From assembly GCA_036873755.1 (NCBI GenBank), contig JAVTVY010020580.1:16128-80127 (forward strand): a stretch of 64,000 nucleotides of DNA, given 5' to 3'. This document shows positions 1 to 11,560 of the stretch, piece by piece. The stretch is from Hanleya hanleyi (Eukaryota > Mollusca > Polyplacophora > Lepidopleurida > Hanleyidae). The translations under genes were made by a program, and so were the position numbers. Position 1 is the stretch's first letter, and each line of letters starts with the position of its first letter. The notes under the pieces were generated by a model. That model saw nothing but the letters and a program-made list of their open reading frames with translations, was not told the DNA's origin and ran no database searches.

Positions 1-285
1 TGTGGGAAAAACCCCACTTGTATCTTCGGGAAGTGACCGAAGAGACACGGACCTGACTGAAGAGACACGGACCTGACCGAGTGGAAAAACCCCACAGACA
101 GGCCAGTACATATCCTATCATGTTCCCAGGTCACGCTCCATTCACACAGACCGGAAGTGACGTCATACGGGACTGGTGGCGCCCCCTGGCGGAAAAAGGA
201 ACCAAGAGTTACCTCCCTGGAAAAGTTGACTTGAAATCCTCTTACATTACTACTCACCCACCATAGCGAATGCCTGCATGGGTTC
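1..285 (-). repeat. Relic of a Polinton-type terminal inverted repeat
   Basis: Fragment matching the right TIR of the Polinton at 20792-48418 (compare 48030-48245). It has two GAAGAGACACGGACCTGAC units (36-80), a GGAAAAACCCCACAGACAGG block (83-102) and the CRE/ETS composite CCGGAAGTGACGTCATAC (151-168). Homology fades after about 170. No coding potential is seen; the short open frame across it is accidental. It shows that the family has other decayed copies nearby. Confidence 0.75.
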
Positions 286-1241
286 AGGACCCTTACTGTC
301 CAGAAGTGTCTTTGAAGTAACTCTGAAGTAACTTTAAAGTGTGGCCATATTTTAACCTTGAAGTGCGAGGCTCAGAGTCAGAAGTGTGCTTGCAGTGTGG
401 GTATTATTTTGTGGCAATGCCATATAAGGGCATTAGATAAGATAAGATAAGATCATTTATTTTGAGTCGGTTTGATAAATACAAACATAGAACGTTAGCT
501 CGCAAGGAGCTATTGTCACCGACTATGTGCAATATTAACAGTGCTAGTGCATAACAAACGTGGCATATTAAATATAAACGAGTAATAAAATTATAAAAAT
601 TAGTCCATATACATTGAAATTGAAATAATATATAGATATATTTTTTTTTTTCTTAAAAAAAGTGTTTTTCTTTTTTTTAATTATTATGGTAATATATCTT
701 TTTGTGTATAAGTATATAATATTTTTTTTTTTTCTTAAAAGTTTATAATAAAAATATGATATATCTTTTTGTGTATAAGTATATATATATATATTGAATA
801 ATAACTTATCATATCACAGACTCAAATTTATTCGTTCTAGTCGCAGTCTCACATATCCCTACACTCACACGCGCCCCTCACGTACACCTGCTTTCACCTA
901 CTCACACACACTGCTCGCACACCCCCAATCACACACCGACGCATGATAGATAATTTTCATGCAATTGTGACGAAAATGCCCGTGACCTGGAGAATGTCAT
1001 TTTCGTTCTACGCTGACATTCTAAATGGCATTGTGAATGGACCGATAATGGTGGATATTCGACTTAACTGTGCGCTGAAACTTTCAGCGAGGGACGTGTA
1101 AATATCCCTGACACGCATCTTGCATCGAAACCGGGCGAGAGAAGTCGAACTGACACGAAATCCAACACCGCCTGAATCTATACTTTCGCTTTATGGGGGC
1201 TGCCATGTTTGGGCCCGCAATGGATTCTGGGAGCCGGAGCC

Positions 1242-1249
1242 TATATAAG
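1242..1249 (+). promoter_or_regulatory. LTR TATA box
   Basis: TATATAAG in the context GGAGCCTATATAAGACGCAG, inside the 5' LTR; the same site in the 3' LTR is 8670-8677. Transcription of the element should start roughly 30 bp downstream. Confidence 0.7.
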
Positions 1250-1910
1250 ACGCAGAGAATGGACGTTCGGCATTCTGTCTCAGACAATCGGCGGGTAAAC
1301 ATCGTGCGGGAGAGCACAGAGACAGGATCGCCGCAAATGCGCCGAATGTGCCGAAAGTACCGAATTGACTGCCGAAACAGCGCCGAACCATCCGCCGAAG
1401 GGTTGGAAAGCCGAGAGCTAAGCCATAGCTTGGGGATAATAGATACTAACACGCACAGTATCTGATGACGAGACGAACCGCCAGACGGGGATAAGATACT
1501 AACACGCACAGTATCTGAAGACGAGATGTCCATCAACGGGAAATACAGAGCACCAAATATCCCACACTGCAGCCCATCACACGGATACCATTTTACATGA
1601 TTACATATACTTGCTCACATACAAGATCGTCGGCCTTCGGGACGGAATAGATCTAATCACACTCACCTACACTAGTTACTCACAGGCCTCGGCTAGGAGT
1701 AACTGATAACACAAGCTTACATCCACTGTACATATTTACACTGCCGCAGGGCTAGAACTATGCTTTGCCGCAAGTCTTTGAATTCTATTACAAATCATTG
1801 ATATTAATTGACATTACACTGTAAGGTAATAATACGCCCCCGAGACCAGGGCATTATTACCACATATATATGCAGACAATCTCAGCCTATTAACTCGTCC
1901 TTGGGTCAAC

Positions 1911-2155
1911 GCCGTGAGGGCCGAAGTCGGGCCGCCGAAGACGTGAAGTCTGCCGAGCCGAAGACGGGTCGCCGAAGACGTGAGGTCTGCCGAGCCGAAG
2001 ACGGGTCGCCGAAGTCGGGCCGCCGAAGACGTGAAGTCTGCCGAGCCGAAGGGGGTCGCCGCCGAATTCGGGTCGCCGAAGACGTGAAGTCTGCCGAGCC
2101 GAAAGGGGCTGCCGCCGAAGACGCTGTGGTGTGCCGTACGGGCCGACGCCGCCGA
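1911..2155 (+). repeat. GC-rich minisatellite in the 5' LTR
   Basis: Degenerate repeats built from GCCGAAGACGTGAAGTCTGCC and GAGCCGAAGACGGGTC modules, about 45 bp per full unit. Open frames on both strands across it are translations of the repeat, not genes. Copy number differs slightly from the 3' LTR array. Confidence 0.85.
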
Positions 2156-2743
2156 AGGGCTACTGCTAGGAGAGGCAGTGATACGGAGAGGATTCCAGAG
2201 ACGATTAATAACGCTTAGATGAACTGGGCCGTGTAATCTTAGACACGGTAGACGTTCCATACAGTCCGGGGCTACGCCTACGACCGGAGAGGAACCAGAG
2301 ACGCCGTACCATACCACGACGAGAGCCAGTCTGGACGAGACTGGGCCGTGACGCGTCATAGATAGGGTCTCATGTATATATTGTATATATTGTATATTAT
2401 TAGTCTTTCTCTTTAAGATAAAGATAACACTTAACGATAACTACCTCTAGAGTAGGGATCTTTATTACAGGTATTGTGCGCGTACAGAGCTGTGTACATA
2501 GCAGAATACAATATTATTACTTGATTATTGCCTTGGTTGTTTCTACAGGTCCCTCCCATCCTACCTCCTCGATCCAGACAAGATGACAGGTTGAATCGGA
2601 CCTTCCTCGTTGGCCAATTCCAGTCATACGAGACTGCGTTCACATCAGCCTGACAATTTGTCACAGGGGCCTGAGACCAGGCCGCCTCAAGTCTCGTGTA
2701 CGCCGCAAGGATAGACGTTTTCTGACCGCTCGAACGTCACAAC

Positions 2744-2761
2744 TGGTGGCAGCGGTGGGAT
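2744..2761 (+). other. Primer binding site complementary to tRNA-Leu
   Basis: TGGTGGCAGCGGTGGGAT begins 2 bases after the 5' LTR. Its complement ends in ...CCGCTGCCACCA, as in the 3' end of animal tRNA-Leu of the AAG/TAG type plus CCA. Reverse transcription would be primed here. Confidence 0.8.
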
Positions 2762-2832
2762 GGTCAACACCGGGAAACCGATGGAGAAGGGACCACGCTG
2801 GGAAGAAACAAGAAATCCAAGCATGACGACTA

Positions 2833-4784
2833 TTGGCCGAACTACGTCCAGCGTACAGCGACTCGCAGTCAGGGAGGACGAGAAGCCGGCGGCAACTGCC
2901 CATAACGCCAACTCCGAGAGACCGAGAAGAGTCACGACAAGGAGTGGGGACCGGACGATCAGCGTTTGGAGCGCCGAAGAGAGTGGATTTGCTGGACCTG
3001 TCCACAGTGGAACTAAACGCAGTGCTATCGGCTCCCCCGGCTGACCTGTCGCCGAGACCTTCGGGGCGGACTTTACCCGACGTGAATGGAAGTTATCGAG
3101 CCCCTAAAGACTCTGGTTCTGATAACCACGGTCTCGGGGGCCGATATGAACACCGTGACGACGATTCGACCGTGCAGATGATGGAAGAGATTGCCGAGCT
3201 ACGACAAACCATCGGGTCTATAGCCGGGACTGTATCGATGATGGCGAGCCAGATGTCCAGATTCACCGACAGTCAGATACGGGAAAAAGAGGCGATCCGA
3301 CGACCGGACATTGCAAACGACGCCGCCGAGCCGAATGCGAGTTGTGGGGCTGCCGAAACGGTTGGTGATTACCGCCGAACCGAATATATGTCCGGATCGC
3401 AGCAGGATTGCGATCAAACGCCACCGCCGCCGAGGAGAGGACGAGATGAGCTCATGAGTTGGAGGCAGCCATTACAGACATCGACCCCTGCGGTTGAGGT
3501 GAGACGACCGATGTTGACCGCGGTAAAGGCAGCTACCTATGATGGGACGACGCCATTATACGGGATTATCTCTCCCATTTCGACCACTGTGCTGCTATCA
3601 ACGGATGGACATACTCACAACAGGGTCAATATCTGGCCGTCGCCCTCCGAGGATCTGCCCAGCAGCTGTTGGCCAGTTTGAAATCAGAACCAGGGAGTGC
3701 CGACTATGGACGATTGAGGGATGCCTTGGAGAAGCGTTTTGCCCCGCCGAATCAACTCGATTTGCACAAAGCGCAGTTAAAATCCAGATGCCGCGAGAAG
3801 TCAGAAGATCTTCCGGGCTTAGCTCAGGCATTAGTTCGGCTTGCACAACAGGCTTATCCCGAGGCCGGAGATGACGTACAGGATACCTTGGCAAAGGATC
3901 AGTTTTTGGAGGCTATTGGGGACGAACTTAGATTTCTTGTATGGCAGACGCGGCCGAAGACCTTAGATGCAGCTGTACACTCTGCTGTAGAAGTAGAAGC
4001 ATTCAAGTCCTCGCAACGCCGTAAGACTTGGGCAACCGCGAAGTCCACGGTTCCTAGTAAAGATGAGGGATTAGCTGCAACCTCCGAGGATGACGAAGAA
4101 TCTGAAGCTCGCCTGAGAAAACAGATCAAAGAATTGATGGAAGAAATAATGCGAAAGTCTCAGCCTCGACCACAGCGACGACCACAAAGATACGCCAGAG
4201 GCCAGCAACGGACGTATGGGAATCGGGAACGAAGTAATGCTTGCTGGTCGTGTGGCAAAAAGGGTCGCTACAGGGCGGACTGCCCGGATGTATCCAAAGC
4301 AGATGACTCTAAATCGCCGAGATTGCCCAAGAATCCTCCCAAAGTTAATACTTCCGGGGAAGCTGGACTCTATTTGCCTGCCCAGATCGGGCCAGTGAAG
4401 ATGTGGTGTTGTGTTGACACGGGGGCGTCGATTTCCCTCCTGAGCGAGAAAGTATACCAGCAGCTGAGTCCGCGGCTCAGACCAGCCTTGAGTAGCCCAT
4501 CTTACGCTAGTATTCGTATGGCTGACGGTACGCTGATGCCCCTGAAAGGTGAAGCTGATTTTAAAATCACTATAGACGGTACCACACGAACACAGAAGAT
4601 GATAGTCGGAGATCTGACAATGGACGCGCTTCTAGGGTACGACTTCCTCAGCACCCACTGTACCAAGATCGACACGGAGCGCCACAGGGTCAAGTATGGT
4701 GGCCGCTACATCCAATGCGAGGTCGTGGGGAGCGCAGGTTGTTACCGTGTAGCCGTGACCGAGACTGTGACTATTCCTGCTTGA
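2833..4784 (+). pseudogene. gag-pr: Ty3/gypsy gag and protease, frameshifted
   Basis: Two overlapping frames: 2833-3681, then 3669-4784. Homology moves from frame 1 to frame 3 near 3550-3562, so this is a small indel, not a programmed shift. The second part holds the capsid-like helical region, then a zinc knuckle around 4240-4285 reading CWSCGKKGRYRADC. The usual third ligand His is Arg, so the CCHC finger is CCRC. An aspartic protease follows with DTGA (about 4418-4429) and LLGYDF. A TGA at 4782-4784 stops the frame. Gag may start at 2833 or at an upstream ATG (2760) in another frame. Confidence 0.85.
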
Positions 4785-5096
4785 GCCGAAGCCGTTGTGA
4801 CAGGAAAAGTTCGTGGTAGGCGAGGTAGGGATGATCGAAAACGAACCGGAGTTTACTCAGAAGACAGGAGCCATGGTGGCCAGGGTCCTCACCGAGGTTG
4901 ACCGTGACTGCGAAGTCACCCTGACGTTTCTCAACTTGTTCTCAGATCCGACTGTAGTCCAGGCCGGGACGCTCTGCGGCCGTATGGGTGAAGTAGAAGT
5001 AGTGGACGACCAAGTTTCGAGTGCTGCCGAAGCGTCGACTCGGAGCCATGCGAAACCTAGTAGACAGAAACAGACCAAGCCCTGGCTGTAGAAGAT
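4785..5096 (+). pseudogene. Protease-RT linker, shifted frames
   Basis: Between the protease stop and RT the reading moves to frame 1 (open 4813-5091, with IENEPEF and KTGAMVARVL), then back to the RT frame near 5060. This linker is normally continuous in pol. At least one stop and two indels disrupt it. Confidence 0.6.
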
Positions 5097-8000
5097 TTGG
5101 TCACCCGATATAATGACCTGTTCGCTAAGGACGATACTGATCTAGGTCGAACGACGAAGGTACAACATCACATAAAGACTGGAAGTGCACCTCCCATCCG
5201 CATTCCGCCGAGGCGACCGCCGATTCACGCCCGTGAAATGATCGATGAGCAAGTCGATGACATGTTACAGTGTGGAGTGGTCGAGCCATCCAGTGGACCG
5301 TGGTCAGCGCCGGTAGTTCTGGTGAAAAAGAAGGACGGGAAAATGCGCTTCTGCGTTGATTACCGTGCTTTGAACAAGATCACAGAGAAGGATGCTTACC
5401 CGTTGCCGAGGATCGACGACTCCCTGGATTCTTTAGCAGGTGCAAGTTGGTGGAGTACCCTTGACTTAATGTCAGGGTACTGGCAAGTCGAAGTGTCCCC
5501 CGAAGATAGATGCAAGACAGCCTTTGCAACCAGGAAAGGTCTGTACCAGTTCCGAGTTATGCCGTTCGGGCGGTGCAATGCGCCCGGGACCTTTGAGCGG
5601 CTAATGGAAGCCATCCTAGCAGGACTCCATTATGATACGTGTCTCGTCTACCTTGACGATATCATCGTTTTTGGACGGACGTTTGACGAGATGATTCAGC
5701 GTCTTGATGGGGTCTTCGAGAGGTTAAAACAACATGGTCTTAAACTCAAGCCGTCCAAGTGTGTCATAGGGGCACGACAAGTCCTTTATCTAGGCCACGT
5801 GGTATCGCAGAATGGGATTGGAACTGACCCACAGAAGATCCGTGCTGTGCGAGACTGGCCTCCACCCGTTTCGCAGACCGAGGTTCGGAGCTTCCTGGGT
5901 CTCTGCAGCTACTATCGACGTTTCATCCGGGACTTTGCCACCATTGCAGCGCCGCTGCATACGTTAACTGAAAAGAAGACAGTCTTCATATGGGACAACA
6001 CAGCGCAGCAAGCCTTCGACACCCTGAAAGACAAGCTGACAACCGCGCCTGTGCTTGCTATGCCAGACTTTCAGCTCCCTTTCATTTTGGACACGGACGC
6101 GAGTAACTATGGCATCGGGGCCGTTTTGTCACAGGTGATAGATGGAGAAGAGAAGGTCGTGGCATACGCCAGCCGTGTGTTGTCGAAGGCCGAACGAGCC
6201 TACTGTGTGACGAGAAGAGAACTGCTGGCTGTTGTGCATTTCGTCAAATGCTTTCGACACTACCTGTTTGGGCGGAAGTTCCTGCTTCGCACCGATCACG
6301 GCTCGCTGAGATGGCTCATGCGGTTCAAGGAACCGGAAGGACAGCTGGCCCGTTGGATTCAGGCCCTTGGCGTATACGATTTCAACATCGAGCATCGTCC
6401 GGGTCGGAAACATGGTAACGCCGACGAACTGAGTCGTATCCCATGCAAACAGTGTGGTCGATCAAGCAGCGATGACGTTCAGGCAGCCGCCCGTGTGATT
6501 GAGATGGTGTCGCCAACCGAAGGGTTCGGCCGAGCCCAGGCCGAAGATCCCGACCTACAACCTGTTCTCGACTGGGTGCGGCAAGGTAGCCAACCAAACC
6601 GGGAAGACGTCAGTCCGTACGGACTCGTCACGAAGAGCCTGTGGGGTGCCTTCGATATGTTGGAGATTTGCGATTCGCTGCTGGTTAGACGTTGGGTGGA
6701 TGACCGTGGTAATGTCAAGCGACGACTGCTGGTTGTACCTCGTTCCTTGCGCCGTAAAGTTTTAAGAGAGTGCCACGACGGTCCCACCGGTGGACATCTC
6801 GGAGTAAAGAAGACTTTAGCGAAGGTGAGGCAGGCCTATACCTGGCCTGGCCTGCAGACGGGCATACGTCAATGGTGCCGAAGCTGCGATGTATGTAACA
6901 GAAGAAAGCAGGCTGGACGCAAACCGCGAGGACCACACAGGGGACAGATGACTGGTTGTCCGGGAGAGAGGATCGCAGTTGACATCCTTGGGCCAATGCC
7001 AGAGACGAACAGTGGAAACCAGTATATTGCGGTCATCGGAGACTATTTTACTCGTTGGGTCGAAGCCGTTGCCATGCCCAACCAAGAAGCTCCTACTGTT
7101 GCACAGGCTGTGGTGGAACACTATGTGACCAAGTTCGGTGTTCCAATGGCGATCCATTCGGACCAAGGCCGCCAGTTTGAGAGCCGAGTTTTCAAAGGGA
7201 TGTGCCGAATTTTGGGGATGAGGAAGACAAGGACGACGCCATACCACCCCCAATCGAATGGCATGATTGAGCGGTTCAACAGAACATTAGCCCAAATGCT
7301 ACATGCCAGTGTTGACCGTCATCCAAGCGACTGGGACTTGCATATACCGCTTGTAGTGATGTCCTATCGTGCTACAACCCATGAGACGACAGGGTTCTCG
7401 CCGAATATGATGGTGTTCGGGAGAGAAGTCTCTCTGCCGTCTCACTTGGTACTGGGAGCTCCTCCACGTCAGCAAGTGGAACCTACAGAGTGGGTAGGAG
7501 AACTACGGGACGAGATGGACGAGATTCATCGTAACCCCCGGGAAGTGACTGGGAAGAGCCTTCGGCGCCAGAAGAGGGTATATGATAGCAAGGCCTTTCC
7601 GCAAAAGTATAAACCTGGAGATCAGGTTTACCTGTACATTTCTGCTCCAAGACGTGGAAAGAATCGGAAACTACGAGACCGCTGGGCAGGACCATACGTG
7701 ATAAAGGAAGCTCTCACGGACGTGACCTACCGCATTGCAGATGCGGACGGAGGTCTCCGGGTTGTTCACCATGACAAGCTCAAGCCTTTCTATGCTCGTG
7801 AGATGTCCACCAGTGAGTCAGAAGAAACGTCTGGCGACGATGGAGATGTAGAATCAGATGATAGCGTCGGACATGGGGCTATCTTTCCTTACCCCATGGA
7901 ACCATCGACTGTCGTCAGAACGCCGACTGTTGACCGGCGACCTCGATTGACCCGGGGCGGCCGTGAGATACGGCGACCACGGAGATTTGCCGATTTCGAG

Positions 8001-8129
8001 GTTGATTTGCAGTCTGCATCACCATTGGATCTCGAGATGGAAGCTTTACCCCCGGCCGAGGCCGAGACAGAACCGCGGCGGACGACCCGAGGTCGAGTGA
8101 TTAGACGCCCCGCGCGTTATCGGGATTAA
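5097..8129 (+). CDS. pol: Ty3/gypsy pol: reverse transcriptase, RNase H, integrase
   Basis: Uninterrupted 1010-codon frame; the first codon is a TTG and the true protein would be continuous with protease. RT: FCVDYRALNK (about 5350), LDLMSGYWQV, and catalytic YLDD (about 5650). RNase H: DTDASNYGIGAVLSQ (about 6092) and TDHGSLRWL. Integrase: HHCC zinc finger (H...GGHLG...CRSCDVC, 6775-6900), catalytic D in VDILGP (about 6980), D in HSDQGRQFE (about 7160) and E in MIERFNRT (about 7270). A GPY/F-type domain (GPYVIKEAL, about 7690) follows. The basic C terminus is low complexity. All catalytic residues are present. Confidence 0.95.
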   Translation: MVTRYNDLFAKDDTDLGRTTKVQHHIKTGSAPPIRIPPRRPPIHAREMIDEQVDDMLQCGVVEPSSGPWSAPVVLVKKKDGKMRFCVDYRALNKITEKDAYPLPRIDDSLDSLAGASWWSTLDLMSGYWQVEVSPEDRCKTAFATRKGLYQFRVMPFGRCNAPGTFERLMEAILAGLHYDTCLVYLDDIIVFGRTFDEMIQRLDGVFERLKQHGLKLKPSKCVIGARQVLYLGHVVSQNGIGTDPQKIRAVRDWPPPVSQTEVRSFLGLCSYYRRFIRDFATIAAPLHTLTEKKTVFIWDNTAQQAFDTLKDKLTTAPVLAMPDFQLPFILDTDASNYGIGAVLSQVIDGEEKVVAYASRVLSKAERAYCVTRRELLAVVHFVKCFRHYLFGRKFLLRTDHGSLRWLMRFKEPEGQLARWIQALGVYDFNIEHRPGRKHGNADELSRIPCKQCGRSSSDDVQAAARVIEMVSPTEGFGRAQAEDPDLQPVLDWVRQGSQPNREDVSPYGLVTKSLWGAFDMLEICDSLLVRRWVDDRGNVKRRLLVVPRSLRRKVLRECHDGPTGGHLGVKKTLAKVRQAYTWPGLQTGIRQWCRSCDVCNRRKQAGRKPRGPHRGQMTGCPGERIAVDILGPMPETNSGNQYIAVIGDYFTRWVEAVAMPNQEAPTVAQAVVEHYVTKFGVPMAIHSDQGRQFESRVFKGMCRILGMRKTRTTPYHPQSNGMIERFNRTLAQMLHASVDRHPSDWDLHIPLVVMSYRATTHETTGFSPNMMVFGREVSLPSHLVLGAPPRQQVEPTEWVGELRDEMDEIHRNPREVTGKSLRRQKRVYDSKAFPQKYKPGDQVYLYISAPRRGKNRKLRDRWAGPYVIKEALTDVTYRIADADGGLRVVHHDKLKPFYAREMSTSESEETSGDDGDVESDDSVGHGAIFPYPMEPSTVVRTPTVDRRPRLTRGGREIRRPRRFADFEVDLQSASPLDLEMEALPPAEAETEPRRTTRGRVIRRPARYRD

Positions 8130-8374
8130 TGTAATTCGGCAGTGTTTGGTCAGTGCCGTGAAGCAGGGACCTGATGTCTCCTCCTTCAGTGACGACCCAG
8201 CAGACAGCTGAAAGGAACGTCTGATGTAATTCTACCGTATTGAAGCCTTTGTTATTATACTGTGGATTATCTACACTTTCGGAGAAAGGACTGCGTGTTC
8301 ATTCTACTCATCTGTGATTGGTAGCTGTGCCGAGCTCCACGACGAGGGCGTCGTGTTTTCGAAGGCGTGGGTAG
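8130..8374 (+). other. Ty3/gypsy 3' untranslated region and polypurine tract
   Basis: Non-coding stretch between the pol stop and the 3' LTR. The bases just before the LTR (GAAGGCGTGGGTAG, 8361-8374) are purine-rich and are the likely plus-strand primer, though a weak match to a polypurine tract. Confidence 0.5.
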
Positions 8375-10156
8375 TGTGACGAAAATGCCCGTGACCTGGA
8401 GAATGTCATTTTCGTTCTACGCTGACATTCTAAATGGCATTGTGAATGGACCGATAATGGTGGATATTCGATTTACCTGTATTAACTGTGCGCTGAAACT
8501 TTCAGCGAGGGACGTGTAAATATCCCTGACACGCATCTTGCATCGAAACCGGGCGAGAGAAGTCGAACTCTGTTGATCTGACACGAAATCCAACACCGCC
8601 TGAGTCTATACTTTCGCTTTATGGGGGCTGCCATGTTTGGGCCCGCAATGGATTCTGGGAGCCGGAGCCTATATAAGACGCAGAGAATGGACGTTCGGCA
8701 TTCTGTCTCAGACAATCGGCGGGTAAACATCGTGCGGGAGAGCACAGAGACAGGATCGCCGCAAATGCGCCGAAAGTGCCGAAAGTGCCGAATTGACTGC
8801 CGAAACAGCGCCGAACCATCCGCCGAAGGGTTGGAAAGCCGAGAGCTAAGCCATAGCTTGGGGATAATAGATACTAACACGCACAGTATCTGATGACGAG
8901 ACGAACCGCCAGACGGGGATAAGATACTAACACGCACAGTATCTGAAGACGAGATGTCCATCAACGGGAAATACAGAGCACCAAATATCCCACACTGCAG
9001 CCCATCACACGGATACCATTTGACATGATTACATATACTTGCTCACATACAAGATCGTCGGCCTTCGGGACGGAATAGATCTAATCACACTCACCTACAC
9101 TAGTTACTCACAGGCCTCGGCTAGGAGTAACTGATAACACAAGCTTACATCCACTGTACATATTTACACTGCCGCAGGGCAAGAATTATGCTTTGCCGCA
9201 AGTCTTTGAATTCTATTACAAATCATTGATATTAATTGACATTACACTGTAAGGTAATAATACGCCCCCGAGACCAGGGCATTATTACCACATATATATG
9301 CAGACAATCTCAGCCTATTAACTCGTCCTTGGGTCAACGCCGTGAGGGCCGAAGTCGGGCCGCCGAAGACGTGAAGTCTGCCGAGCCGAAGACGGGTCGC
9401 CGAAGACGTGAGGTCTGCCGAGCCGAAGACGGGTCGCCGAAGTCGGGCCGCCGAAGACGTGAAGTCTGCCGAGCCGAAGGGGGTCGCCGCCGAATTCGGG
9501 TCGCCGAATTCGGGTCGCCGAAGACGTGAAGTCTGCCGAGCCGAAAGGGGCTGCCGCCGAAGACGCTGTGGTGTGCCGTACGGGCCGACGCCGCCGAAGG
9601 GCTACTGCTAGGAGAGGCAGTGATACGGAGAGGATTCCAGAGACGATTAATAACGCTTAGATGAACTGGGCCGTTTAATCTTAGACACGGTAGACGTTCC
9701 ATACAGTCCGGAGAGGAACCAGAGACGCCGTACCATACCACGACGAGAGCCAGTCTGGACGAGACTGGGCCGTGACGCGTCATAGATAGGGTCTCATGTA
9801 TATATTGTATATTATTAGTCTTTCTCTTTAAGATAAAGATAACACTTAACGATAACTACCTCTAGAGTAGGGATCTTTATTACAGGTATTGTGCGCGTAC
9901 AGAGCTGTGTACATAGCAGAATACAATATTATTACTTTATTATTGCCTTGGTTGTTTCTACAGGTCCCTCCCATCCTACCTCCTCGATCCAGACAAGGTG
10001 ACAGGTTGAATCGGACCTTCCTCGTTGGCCAATTCCAGTCATACGAGACTGCGTTCACATCAGCCTGACAATTTGTCACAGGGGCCTGAGACCAGGCCGC
10101 CTCAAGTCTCGTGTACACCGCAAGGATAGACGTTTTCTGACCGCTCGAACGTCACA
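8375..10156 (+). repeat. 3' LTR
   Basis: 1782 bp, partner of 966-2741. TATA at 8670-8677 and minisatellite at about 9345-9590, which has one extra GTCGCCGAATTCGG unit compared with the 5' LTR. The poly(A) site of the element should lie in this copy. Confidence 0.95.
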
Positions 10157-10299
10157 CAATTCTCGTAGAAAAATTTAAATAAACAGCGGAACATAATAAA
10201 AAAAAGAAATGAAAATGATGAGATCATAGGTGTCGACAGTCCTTATTTTACAAAACAAAAATGAACCTATTCAACCCATTTCCTTATTCTTGTCTTGAA

Positions 10300-11028
10300 T
10301 CAGCTTAAGGTAGGGGATTGTTTGATATCATCAGGTAAACTGTTCCATAATTTTGAACCGATATACTTGACAGACGACAGTCCAAATCTCGTTGTTCTGA
10401 CTTTAGGAATTTCAAGAGTAAGAACACCTCGTAAGTTATAATCACATTTTTTGAGTTTGAATAGTTCTTGTATATATATCGGGGAATGTCCATGTATTGC
10501 TTTGTATACTTCAGTCGCTAACCGTCTTTTTCGTGTGTGTTCTAAACTAGACATGTTAGCGCGTTCTAATAATGATTCATACGAACTATTAAAATCCATG
10601 AAAACCGAACGAAGGCCTCGCTCTAAAAGTTTTTCAAGTCTGTTGATGTCATAGACTTTAGTCGGATACCACACTAAAGGGCAATATTCGAATACGGAAC
10701 GCACATAACAACGCAACGCCGTCAATTTAACGTTCACGTTGAGAACTCGGCATAGCCTTTGTAGAGCATTTAATTGTCGGCTTGCTCGTAAACACACTTG
10801 ATCAATATGTGCAGAAAAGTTTAAATCCCTGTCCACATGAATACCGAGGAGCTTAACACAATGGTCTGCTGCGATAGCCGTCCCTGCAATATGCATGTTA
10901 ACTTCTTCAGTTGATCCTAATGTGATCAACTGAAACTTTTCAGGGTTCGCTTGCATTTTATTTTCAGCAAACCACTTGATACAAACGTCGCTTGAAACAG
11001 ACAAACTCTGAACGGCATCTCGAAGCAA
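10300..11028 (-). pseudogene. LINE reverse transcriptase, C-terminal fragment
   Basis: 242 residues homologous to the thumb and C-terminal part of non-LTR RTs of the CR1/L2/Jockey type. Visible landmarks are KMQANPEKFQ, VKLLGIHVD, FEYCPLVWYP and the terminal KLWNSLPDDIKQS. The catalytic palm (FADD box) lies upstream and was lost by 5' truncation at 11049, so this piece cannot be active. Confidence 0.85.
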
Positions 11029-11560
11029 CTTCTCTACAGCACTTAACGTATTGAAGTCACAATGAAGTCACTTGGAAGTGTTTTTGAAGTGTGCCTAAAA
11101 TATGTTAATTAAGTACTGCAAAGGCACGTCATCGACACTTCCACAGAAGGGTAACCTTCATAGGCACTTCTGAAGTGCTCTTGAAGTACCTAATTAGAAT
11201 AATTGAGGCCCTTCAATGTCCTTATATGGCAAGGTACTTCATCCACTCTTCTACAGGAGGATACCTTTCATATGCTCTTGAAGTACATTATTAGTATCAT
11301 AGCAAATCCGTGTAATGAAAGGTATGTATAGCCACGAGCTATTTACTTTCCCGGAAAAGAAGACACAAATATATATTTGAGCACAGAACGTTTTATTATT
11401 CATTTAAATATTTACAATAAACCTGATTGTTCTTAACAAGAAACGTGTAGTTTATATAACCGCTAGCACTAATTCTTCAGACAAAATACAGCACAGTACT
11501 ATATATGTATGTATTTACATGCAGTCTTTGGTATGAGAATTTTTTGCAGTATTAGTATTA

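Larger units (their letters stand above)
966..2741 (+). repeat. 5' LTR
   Basis: 1776 bp with TGTGACG...CGTCACA termini, paired with the 3' LTR at 8375-10156. Relative to the 3' copy it lacks two ~10-bp segments (near 1070 and 1150), and it has one extra stretch around 2269-2290. It carries the promoter TATA at 1242 and a GC-rich minisatellite at about 1911-2155. Confidence 0.95.
966..10156 (+). mobile_element. Ty3/gypsy LTR retrotransposon, full length but frameshifted
   Basis: Order: 5' LTR, PBS, gag, protease, RT, RNase H, integrase, 3' LTR, the standard Ty3/gypsy (Metaviridae) order. The LTRs begin TGTGACG and end CGTCACA. Target duplication CAAT lies at 962-965 and 10157-10160 (CAATT if the ambiguous T is counted). 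The LTRs are nearly identical apart from short indels, so insertion is fairly recent. Gag and the protease-RT junction carry frameshifts and a stop, so this copy is probably not autonomous. Confidence 0.95.
435..11049 (-). mobile_element. 5'-truncated LINE, itself interrupted by a Ty3/gypsy element
   Basis: The minus-strand LINE ends in a (TATCT)n-like tail, seen on the plus strand as AGATAAGATAAGATAAGATC from 435. It resumes after the LTR element at 10157 with the last third of its RT ORF and breaks off at 11049. The 3-bp target duplication ATT lies at 432-434 and 11050-11052, and the uninterrupted site is preserved in repeat copy B. Parts belonging to the LINE are 435-965 and 10157-11049. 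Confidence 0.8.

Noticed and set aside
1808..2359. Long open frames on both strands in the 5' LTR (repeated at 9236-9783)
   Set aside because: They are translations of the CCGAAGACG minisatellite inside the LTRs and shift with repeat number.
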